Assembly (NCBI GenBank): GCA_033782935.1
Contig: JAWQEG010000710.1
Location: forward strand, 4,278,001 to 4,342,000
Length of the DNA: 64,000 nt
Reading direction: 5' to 3'
From: Petrolisthes cinctipes
Lineage: Eukaryota; Arthropoda; Malacostraca; Decapoda; Porcellanidae
Positions 52,469 through 62,614 of the stretch are shown here, piece by piece. A program made the translations under genes and the position numbers. The stretch's first letter is position 1. The number at the start of each line of letters is the position of its first letter. Below the pieces are notes generated by a model, which did not search any database, was not told the origin of the DNA, and worked only from the letters and a program-made list of their open reading frames with translations.

Positions 52469-55186
52469 TCTCAAATTCAGTCCCAAAACACCCGAAAATT
52501 CGATATTTATGGGTCCCAGAAGGTATCTGTACATGCCTACTCCGTGTCAGAGTATTTTCAAAATACATGCTCAAAACATACTGAAAATCGATCTTTTAGT
52601 TGCACAAAAGTCGATATGTGCATGCATCTTCAGTACCCGTTTATATCTCAAATTCAGGCTCAAAACACCCGAAAATTCGATATTTTGGGGTCCCAGAAGC
52701 GATCTGTACATGCCTACTCCGTGTTAGAGTATTTTCAAAATTCAGGCCCAAAACATGCTGAAAATCGATATTTTTTGTGCCCAAAGTCAATATGTGCATG
52801 TATCTTCTGTACCCGTTTATATCTCAAATTCAGGCTCAAAACACCCGAAAATTCAATATTTTGGGGTCCCAAAAGCAATCTGTACATGCCTACTCAGTGC
52901 TAGAATATTTTCAAAATATAGGCTAAAAACATGCTAAAAATCGATCTTTTAGGTGCCAAAAAGTCGATATCTCAAATTCAGTCCCAAAACACCCGAAAAT
53001 TCGATATTTAGGGGTCCCAGAAGCGATCTGTACATGCCTACTCCGTGTTAGAGTATTTTCAAAATACATGCTCAAAACATACTGAAAATCGATCTTTTAG
53101 GTGCACAAAAGTCGATATGTGCATGCATCTTCAGTACCCGTTTATATCTCAAATTCAGGCTCAAAACACCCGAAAATTCAATATTTTGGAGTCCCAGAAG
53201 CAATCTGTACATGCCTACTCAGTGTTAGAGTATTTTCAAAATACAGGCCCAAAACATGCTGAAAATCGATATTTTAGATGCCCAAAGTCAATATGTGCAT
53301 GTATCTTCTGTACCCGTTTATATCTCAAATTCAGGCTCAAAACACCCGAAAATTCAATATTTTGGGGTCCCAGAAGCAATCTGTACATGCCTACTCAGTG
53401 CTAGAATATTTTCAAAATATAGGCTAAAAACATGCTAAAAATCGATCTTTTAGGTGCCAAAAAGTCGATATCTCAAATTCAGTCCCAAAACACCCGAAAA
53501 TTCGATATTTAGGGGTCCCAGAAGCGATCTGTACATGCCTACTCCGTGTTTGAGTATTTTCAAAATACAGGCTCACAACATACTGAAAATCGATCTTTTA
53601 GGTGCACAAAAGTCGATATGTGCATGCATCTTCAGTACCCGTTTATATTTCAAATTCAGGATCAAAACACCCGAAAATTCGATATTTTGGGGTCCCAGAA
53701 GCGATCTGTACATGCCTACTCTGTGTTAGAGTATTTTCAAAATTCAGGCCCAAAACATGCTGAAAATCGATATTTTTGGTGCCCAAAGTCAATATGTGCA
53801 TGTATCTTCTGTACCCGTTTATATCTCAAATTCAGGCTCAAAACACCCGAAAATTCAATATTTTGGGGTCCCAGAAGCAATCTGTACATGCCTACTCAGT
53901 GCTAGAATATTTTCAAAATATAGGCTAAAAACATGCTAAAAATCGATCTTTTAGGTGCCAAAAAGTCGATATCTCAAATTCAGTCCCAAAACACCCGAAA
54001 ATTCGATATTTAGGGGTCCCAGAAGCGATCTGTACATGCCTACTCCGTGTTAGAGTATTTTCAAAATACATGCTCAAAACATACTGAAAATCGATATTTT
54101 AGATGCCCAAAGTCAATATGTGCATGTATCTTCTGTACCCGTTTATATCTCAAATTCAGGCTCAAAACACCCGAAAATTCAATATTTTGGGGTCCCAGAA
54201 GCAATCTGTACATGCCTACACAGTGCTAGAATATTTTCAAAATATAGGCTAAAAACATGCTAAAAATCGACATTTTAGGTGCCAAAAAATCGATATATCA
54301 AATTCAGTCCCAAAACACCCGAAAATTCGATATTTAGAGGTCCCAGAAGGTATTTGTACATGCTTACTCCGTGTTAGAGTATTTTCAAAATACAGGCCAA
54401 AAATATACTGAAAATCGATCTTTTAGGTGCCCAAAAGTCGATATGTGCAGGCATCTTCTGTACCCGTTTATATCTGAAATTCTGGCCCTAAACATCCGAA
54501 AATTCGATATTTTGGGGTCCCAGAAGCGATCTGTACATGCCTACTCCGTGTTAGAGTATTTTCAAAATTCAGGCCCAAAACATGCTGAAAATCGATATTT
54601 TTGGTGCCCAAAGTCAATATGTGCATGTATCTTCTGTACCCGTTTATATCTCAAATTCAGGCTCAAAACACCCGAAAATTCAATATTTTGGGGTCCCAGA
54701 AGCAATCTGTACATGCCTACTCAGTGCTAGAATATTTTCAAAATATAGGCTAAAAACATGCTGAAAATCGATCTTTTAGGTGCCAAAAAGTCGATATCTC
54801 AAATTCAGTCCCAAAACACCCGAAAATTCGATATTTATGGGTCCCAGAAGGTATCTGTACATGCCTACTCCGTGTCAGAGTATTTTCAAAATACATGCTC
54901 AAAACATACTGAAAATCGATCTTTTAGTTGCACAAAAGTCGATATGTGCATGCATCTTCAGTACCCGTTTATATCTCAAATTCAGGTTCAAAACACCCGA
55001 AAATTCGATATTTTGGGGTCCCAGAATCGATCTGTACATGCCTACTCCGTGTTAGAGTATTTTCAAAATTCAGGCCCAAAACATGCTGAAAATCGATATT
55101 TTTTGTGCCCAAAGTCAATATGTGCATGTATCTTCTGTACCCGTTTATATCTCAAATTCAGGCTCAAAACACCCGAAAATTCAATA

Positions 55187-55209
55187 TTTTGGCACCTAAA
55201 GTGCCAAAA
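55187..55209. other. Fold-back junction (9-bp hairpin arms, 5-base loop), copy 1
   Basis: The sequence ttttggcac, loop ctaaa, gtgccaaaa forms a perfect inverted repeat. The left arm plus loop, ttttggcacctaaa, is the reverse complement of tttaggtgccaaaa, normally found in C just before the A monomer. So 80 bp of C were lost and the break was sealed with a short inverted copy of the local sequence. Such hairpin junctions are known products of template switching or fold-back end joining; the mechanism here is inferred. Confidence 0.9.
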
Positions 55210-55607
55210 AGTCGATATCTCAAATTCAGTCCCAAAACACCCGAAAATTCGATATTTAGGGGTCCCAGAAGCGATCTGTACATGCCTACTCCGTGTCAGA
55301 GTATTTTCAAAATACATGCTCAAAACATACTGAAAATCGATCTTTTAGTTGCACAAAAGTCGATATGTGCATGCATCTTCAGTACCCGTTTATATCTCAA
55401 ATTCAGGTTCAAAACACCCGAAAATTCGATATTTTGGGGTCCCAGAATCGATCTGTACATGCCTACTCCGTGTTAGAGTATTTTCAAAATTCAGGCCCAA
55501 AACATGCTGAAAATCGATATTTTTTGTGCCCAAAGTCAATATGTGCATGTATCTTCTGTACCCGTTTATATCTCAAATTCAGGCTCAAAACACCCGAAAA
55601 TTCAATA

Positions 55608-55630
55608 TTTTGGCACCTAAAGTGCCAAAA
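55608..55630. other. Fold-back junction, copy 2
   Basis: Identical to 55187-55209 and exactly 421 bp downstream. The junction therefore arose before the 421-bp tandem duplication. Confidence 0.9.
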
Positions 55631-56640
55631 AGTCGATATCTCAAATTCAGTCCCAAAACACCCGAAAATTCGATATTTAGGGGTCCCAGAAGCGATCTGT
55701 ACATGCCTACTCCGTGTTAGAGTATTTTCAAAATACATGCTCAAAACATACTGAAAATCGATCTTTTAGGTGCACAAAAGTCGATATGTGCATGCATCTT
55801 CAGTACCCGTTTATATCTCAAATTCAGGCTCAAAACACCCGAAAATTCAATATTTTGGGGTCCCAGAAGCAATCTGTACATGCCTACTCAGTGTTAGAGT
55901 ATTTTCAAAATACAGGCCCAAAATATGCTGAAAATCGATATTTTAGATGCCCAAAGTCAATATGTGCATGTATCTTCTGTACCCGTTTATATCTCAAATT
56001 CAGGCTCAAAACACCCGAAAATTCAATATTTTGGGGTCCCAGAAGCAATCTGTACATGCCTACACAGTGCTAGAATATTGTCAAAATATAGGCTAAAAAC
56101 ATGCTAAAAATCGACATTTTACGTGCCAAAAAATCGATATCTCAAATTCAGTCCCAAAACACCCGAAAATTCGATATTTAGAGGTCCCAGAAGGTATCTG
56201 TACATGCCTACTCCGTGTTAGAGTATTTTCAAAATACAGGCCAAAAACATACTGAAAATCGATCTTTTAGGTGCCCAAAAGTCGATATGTGCATGCATCT
56301 TCTGTACCCGTTTATATCTCAAATTCTGGCCCTAAACACCCGAAAATTCGATATTTTGGGGTCCCAGAAGCGATCTGTACATGCCTACTCCGTGTTAGAG
56401 TATTTTCAAAATTCAGGCCCAAAACATGCTGAAAATCGATATTTTTGGTGCCCAAAGTCAATATGTGCATGTATCTTCTGTACCCGTTTATATCTCAAAT
56501 TCAGGCTCAAAACACCCGAAAATTCAATATTTTGGGGTCCCAGAAGCAATCTGTACATGCCTACCCAGTGCTAGAATATTTTCAAAATATAGGCTAAAAA
56601 CATGCTAAAAATAGACATTTTAGGTGCCAAATAATCGATA

Positions 56641-59600
56641 TCTCAAATTCAGTCCCAAAACACCCGAAAATTCGATATTTAGAGGTCCCAGAAGGTATCT
56701 GTACATGCCTACTCCGTGTTAGAGTATTTTCAAAATACAGGCCAAAAACATACTGAAAATCGATCTTTTAGGTGCCCAAAAGTCGATATGTGCATGCATC
56801 TTCTGTACCCGTTTATATCTCAAATTCTGGCCCTAAACACCCGAAAATTCGATATTTTGGGGTCCCAGGAGCGATCTGTACATGCCTACTCCGTGTTAGA
56901 GTATTTTCAAAATTCAGGCCCAAAACATGCTGAAAATCGATATTTTTGGTGCCCAAAGTCTATATGTGCATGTATCTTCTGTACCCGTTTATATCTCAAA
57001 TTCAGGCTCAAAACACCCTAAAATTCAATATTTTGGGGTCCCAGAAGCAATCTGTACATGCCTACTCAGTGCTAGAATATTTTCAAAATATAGGCTACAA
57101 ACATGCTAAAAATCGATCTTTTAGGTGCCAAAAAGTCGATATCTCAAATTCAGTCCCAAAACACCCGAAAATTCGATATTTAGGGGTCCCAGAAGCGATC
57201 TATACATGCCTACTCCGTGTTAGAGTATTTTCAAAATACATGCTCAAAACATACTGAAAATCGATGTTTTAGGTGCCCAAAAGTCGATATGTGCATGCAT
57301 CTTCAGTAACCGTTTATATATCAAATTCAGGCTCAAAACACCCGAAAATTCAATATTTTGGGGTCCCAGAAGCAATCTGTACATGCCTAGGCACTCAGTG
57401 TTAGAGTATTTTCAAAATACAGGCCCAAAACATGCTGAAAATCGATATTTTAGATGCCCAAAGTCAATATGTGCATGTATCTTCTGTACCCGTTTATATC
57501 TCAAATTCAGGCTCAAAACACCCGAAAATTCAATATTTTGGGGTCCCAGAAGCAATCTGTACATGCCTACACAGTGCTAGAATATTTTCAAAATATAGGC
57601 TAAAAACATGCTAAAAATCGACATTTTAGGTGCCAAAAAATCGATATCTCAAATTCAGTCCCAAAACACCCGAAAATTCGATGTTTAGAGGTCCCAGAAG
57701 GTATCTGTACATGCCTACTCCGTGTTAGAGTATTTTCAAAATACAGGCCAAAAACATACTGAAAATCGATCTTTTAGGTGCCCAAAAGTTGATATGTGCA
57801 TGCATCTTCTGTACCCGTTTATATATCAAATTCAGGCTCAAAACACCCGAAAATTCAATATTTTGGGGTCCCAGAAGCAATCTGTACATGCCTACTCAGT
57901 GTTAGAGTATTTTCAAAATACAGGCCCGAAACATGCTGAAAATCGATATTTTAGATGCCCAAAGTCAATATGTGCATGTATCTTCTGTACCCGTTTATAT
58001 CTCAAATTCAGGCTCAAAACACCCGAAAATTCAATATTTTGGGGTCCAAGAAGCAATCTGTACATGCCTTCACAGTGCTAGAATATTTTCAAAATATAGG
58101 CTAAAAACATGCTAAAAATCGATCTTTTAGGTGCCAAAAAATCGATATCTCAAATTCAGTCCCAAAACACCCGAAAATTCGATATTTAGAGGTCCCAGAA
58201 GGTATCTGTACATGCCTACTTCGTGTTAGAGTATTTTCAAAATACAGGCCAAAAACATACTGAAAATCGATCTTTTAGGTGCCCAAAAGTCGATATGTGC
58301 ATGCATCTTCTGTACCCGTTTATATCTCAAATTCAGGCCCTAAACACCCAAAAATTCGATATTTTGGGGTCCCAGAAGCGATCTGTACATGCCTACTCCG
58401 TGTTAGAGTATTTTCAAAATTCAGGCCCAAAACATGCTGAAAATCGATATTTTTGGTGCCCAAAGTCAATATGTGCATGTATCTTCTGTACCCGTTTATA
58501 TCTCAAATTCAGTCTCAAAACACCCGAAAATTCAATATTTTGGGGTCCCAGAAGCAATCTGTACATGCCTACCCAGTGCTAGAATATTTTCAAAATATAG
58601 GCTAAAAACATGCAAAAAATCGATCTTTTAGGTGCCAAAAAGTCGATATCTCAAATTCAGTCCCAAAACACCCGAAAATTCGATATTTAGGGGTCCCAGA
58701 AGCGATCTGTACATGCCTACTCCGTGTTAGAGTATTTTCAAAATACAGGCCAAAAACATACTGAAAATCGATCTTTTAGGTGCCCAAAAGTCGATATGTG
58801 CATGCATCTTCAGTACCCGTTTATATCTCAAATTCTGGCCCTAAACACCCAAAAATTCGATATTTTGGGGTCCCAGAAGCGATCTGTACATGCCTACTCC
58901 GTGTTAGAGTATTTTCAAAATTCAGGCCCAAAACAAGCTGAAAATCGATATTTTTGGTGCCCAAAGTCAATATGTGCATGTATCTTCTGTACCCGTTTAT
59001 ATCTCAAATTCAGGCTCAAAACACCCGAAAATTCAATATTTTGGGGTCCCAGAAGCAATCTGTACATGCCTACCCAGTGCAAGAATATTTTCAAAATATA
59101 GGCTAAAAACATGCAAAAAATCGATCTTTTAGGTGCCAAAAAGTCGATATCTCAAATTCAGTCCCAAAACACCCGAAAATTCGATATTTAGGGGTCCCAG
59201 AAGCGATCTGTACATGCCTACTCCATGTTAGAGTATTTTCAAAATACAGGCCAAAAACATACTGAAAATCGATCTTTTAGGTGCCCAAAAGTCGATATGT
59301 GCATGCATCTTCCGTACCCGTTTATATCTCCAATTCTGGCCCTAAACACCCGAAAATTCGATATTTTGGGGTCCCAGAAGCGATCTGTACATGCCTACTT
59401 AGTGTTAGAGTATTTTCAAAATTCAGGCCCAAAACATGCTGAAAATCGATATTTTTGGTGCCCAAAGTCAATATGTGCATGTATCTTCTGTACCCGTTTA
59501 TATCTCAAATTCAGGCTCAAAACACCCGAAAATTCAATATTTTGGGGTCCCAGAAGCAATCTGTACATGCCTACCCAGTGCTAGAATATTTTCAAAATAT

Positions 59601-59650
59601 AGGCTAAAAACATGCTAAAAATAGACATTTTAGGTGCCAAATAATCGATA
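56641..59650. repeat. 3010-bp tandem duplication, copy 1 (six trimers)
   Basis: Six units (501, 505, 501, 501, 501, 501) repeat at exactly 3010 bp. Shared private markers are ccaaataatcgata, tcccaggagcgatc, agtctatatgtgc, gatctatacatg, atcgatgttttagg, cctaggcactcag, ttcgatgtttagagg, caggcccgaaac, gtccaagaagc, aacaagctgaaaa, cagtgcaagaatat and ctccatgttag. Differences seen: 58221 t against 61231 c, and 58513 t against 61523 g. The matched block begins just after 56391, where cc is replaced by ta at 59400-59401. Confidence 0.9.
57384..57393. other. Palindromic 4-bp insertion, form 2 (tgcctaggca), copy 1
   Basis: B2 normally reads catgcctactcagtg; here it reads catgcctaggcactcagtg. The inserted ggca is the inverted copy of the tgcc just upstream, giving the perfect 10-bp palindrome tgcctaggca. 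It makes the unit 57142-57646 505 bp long. It lies at the same monomer position as form 1, within a few bases, but is a different event. Confidence 0.9.
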
Positions 59651-60393
59651 TCTCAAATTCAGTCCCAAAACACCCGAAAATTCGATATTTAGAGGTCCCA
59701 GAAGGTATCTGTACATGCCTACTCCGTGTTAGAGTATTTTCAAAATACAGGCCAAAAACATACTGAAAATCGATCTTTTAGGTGCCCAAAAGTCGATATG
59801 TGCATGCATCTTCTGTACCCGTTTATATCTCAAATTCTGGCCCTAAACACCCGAAAATTCGATATTTTGGGGTCCCAGGAGCGATCTGTACATGCCTACT
59901 CCGTGTTAGAGTATTTTCAAAATTCAGGCCCAAAACATGCTGAAAATCGATATTTTTGGTGCCCAAAGTCTATATGTGCATGTATCTTCTGTACCCGTTT
60001 ATATCTCAAATTCAGGCTCAAAACACCCTAAAATTCAATATTTTGGGGTCCCAGAAGCAATCTGTACATGCCTACTCAGTGCTAGAATATTTTCAAAATA
60101 TAGGCTACAAACATGCTAAAAATCGATCTTTTAGGTGCCAAAAAGTCGATATCTCAAATTCAGTCCCAAAACACCCGAAAATTCGATATTTAGGGGTCCC
60201 AGAAGCGATCTATACATGCCTACTCCGTGTTAGAGTATTTTCAAAATACATGCTCAAAACATACTGAAAATCGATGTTTTAGGTGCCCAAAAGTCGATAT
60301 GTGCATGCATCTTCAGTAACCGTTTATATATCAAATTCAGGCTCAAAACACCCGAAAATTCAATATTTTGGGGTCCCAGAAGCAATCTGTACA

Positions 60394-60403
60394 TGCCTAG
60401 GCA
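60394..60403. other. Palindromic 4-bp insertion, form 2, copy 2
   Basis: Exactly 3010 bp from 57384-57393 and identical, copied with the 3010-bp duplication; makes unit 60152-60656 505 bp long. Confidence 0.9.
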
Positions 60404-62592
60404 CTCAGTGTTAGAGTATTTTCAAAATACAGGCCCAAAACATGCTGAAAATCGATATTTTAGATGCCCAAAGTCAATATGTGCATGTATCTTCTGTACC
60501 CGTTTATATCTCAAATTCAGGCTCAAAACACCCGAAAATTCAATATTTTGGGGTCCCAGAAGCAATCTGTACATGCCTACACAGTGCTAGAATATTTTCA
60601 AAATATAGGCTAAAAACATGCTAAAAATCGACATTTTAGGTGCCAAAAAATCGATATCTCAAATTCAGTCCCAAAACACCCGAAAATTCGATGTTTAGAG
60701 GTCCCAGAAGGTATCTGTACATGCCTACTCCGTGTTAGAGTATTTTCAAAATACAGGCCAAAAACATACTGAAAATCGATCTTTTAGGTGCCCAAAAGTT
60801 GATATGTGCATGCATCTTCTGTACCCGTTTATATATCAAATTCAGGCTCAAAACACCCGAAAATTCAATATTTTGGGGTCCCAGAAGCAATCTGTACATG
60901 CCTACTCAGTGTTAGAGTATTTTCAAAATACAGGCCCGAAACATGCTGAAAATCGATATTTTAGATGCCCAAAGTCAATATGTGCATGTATCTTCTGTAC
61001 CCGTTTATATCTCAAATTCAGGCTCAAAACACCCGAAAATTCAATATTTTGGGGTCCAAGAAGCAATCTGTACATGCCTTCACAGTGCTAGAATATTTTC
61101 AAAATATAGGCTAAAAACATGCTAAAAATCGATCTTTTAGGTGCCAAAAAATCGATATCTCAAATTCAGTCCCAAAACACCCGAAAATTCGATATTTAGA
61201 GGTCCCAGAAGGTATCTGTACATGCCTACTCCGTGTTAGAGTATTTTCAAAATACAGGCCAAAAACATACTGAAAATCGATCTTTTAGGTGCCCAAAAGT
61301 CGATATGTGCATGCATCTTCTGTACCCGTTTATATCTCAAATTCAGGCCCTAAACACCCAAAAATTCGATATTTTGGGGTCCCAGAAGCGATCTGTACAT
61401 GCCTACTCCGTGTTAGAGTATTTTCAAAATTCAGGCCCAAAACATGCTGAAAATCGATATTTTTGGTGCCCAAAGTCAATATGTGCATGTATCTTCTGTA
61501 CCCGTTTATATCTCAAATTCAGGCTCAAAACACCCGAAAATTCAATATTTTGGGGTCCCAGAAGCAATCTGTACATGCCTACCCAGTGCTAGAATATTTT
61601 CAAAATATAGGCTAAAAACATGCAAAAAATCGATCTTTTAGGTGCCAAAAAGTCGATATCTCAAATTCAGTCCCAAAACACCCGAAAATTCGATATTTAG
61701 GGGTCCCAGAAGCGATCTGTACATGCCTACTCCGTGTTAGAGTATTTTCAAAATACAGGCCAAAAACATACTGAAAATCGATCTTTTAGGTGCCCAAAAG
61801 TCGATATGTGCATGCATCTTCAGTACCCGTTTATATCTCAAATTCTGGCCCTAAACACCCAAAAATTCGATATTTTGGGGTCCCAGAAGCGATCTGTACA
61901 TGCCTACTCCGTGTTAGAGTATTTTCAAAATTCAGGCCCAAAACAAGCTGAAAATCGATATTTTTGGTGCCCAAAGTCAATATGTGCATGTATCTTCTGT
62001 ACCCGTTTATATCTCAAATTCAGGCTCAAAACACCCGAAAATTCAATATTTTGGGGTCCCAGAAGCAATCTGTACATGCCTACCCAGTGCAAGAATATTT
62101 TCAAAATATAGGCTAAAAACATGCAAAAAATCGATCTTTTAGGTGCCAAAAAGTCGATATCTCAAATTCAGTCCCAAAACACCCGAAAATTCGATATTTA
62201 GGGGTCCCAGAAGCGATCTGTACATGCCTACTCCATGTTAGAGTATTTTCAAAATACAGGCCAAAAACATACTGAAAATCGATCTTTTAGGTGCCCAAAA
62301 GTCGATATGTGCATGCATCTTCCGTACCCGTTTATATCTCCAATTCTGGCCCTAAACACCCGAAAATTCGATATTTTGGGGTCCCAGAAGCGATCTGTAC
62401 ATGCCTACTCCGTGTTAGAGTATTTTCAAAATTCAGGCCCAAAACATGCTGAAAATCGATATTTTTGGTGCCCAAAGTCAATATGTGCATGTATCTTCTG
62501 TACCCGTTTATATCTCAAATTCAGGCTCAAAACACCCGAAAATTCAATATTTTGGGGTCCCAGAAGCAATATGTACATGCCTACTCAGTGCT

Positions 62593-62614
62593 AGAATATT
62601 TTTTTTAAAATATA
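62593..62614. other. 3-bp expansion at the C-monomer dyad, second event
   Basis: gaatattttttttaaaatatagg: seven-base arms atatttt and aaaatat now flank tttt instead of c. The arms are kept while the centre changes. It differs in sequence from the 5592 case, so the two arose independently. Confidence 0.8.

Larger units (their letters stand above)
42489..54796. repeat. Array block 8: nested multi-kilobase duplications
   Basis: Unit starts and lengths: 42489 (501), 42990 (495), 43485 (501), 43986 (502), 44488 (501), 44989 (501), 45490 (324), 45814, 46315 (501 each), 46816 (324), 47140, 47641, 48142, 48643 (501 each), 49144 (495), 49639 (501), 50140 (502), 50642, 51143, 51644 (501 each), 52145 (324), 52469, 52970, 53471 (501 each), 53972 (324), 54296 (501). 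About 42.85-45.06 kb matches 49.0-51.2 kb at 6154 bp. 44989-46.4 kb matches 53471-54.9 kb at 8482 bp. 47.6-48.9 kb matches 52.5-53.7 kb at 4828 bp. 45490-46815 matches 46816-48141 at 1326 bp. Confidence 0.85.
54797..55638. repeat. Two 421-bp units with truncated C (tandem duplication)
   Basis: Units 54797-55217 and 55218-55638 are each A (177) + B (176) + a 68-bp remnant of C. The repeated block runs from about 54858 to about 55718 at an offset of 421 bp and includes shared markers gtgtcagagtatt, ttttagttgcac, cagaatcgatctg and gatattttttgtgccc. The C remnant stops at ttcaatatttt and then shows the fold-back junction described separately. These are the only 421-bp units in the window. Confidence 0.88.

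Noticed and set aside
40453..62149. Minus-strand open frames (40453-40638, 41942-42142, 47093-47278, 55063-55323, 55484-55744, 58915-59139, 61925-62149)
   Set aside because: They are reverse readings of the same monomers, opened by single-base changes or by the 421-bp junction. Those at 55063/55484 and 58915/61925 are simply duplicated copies.
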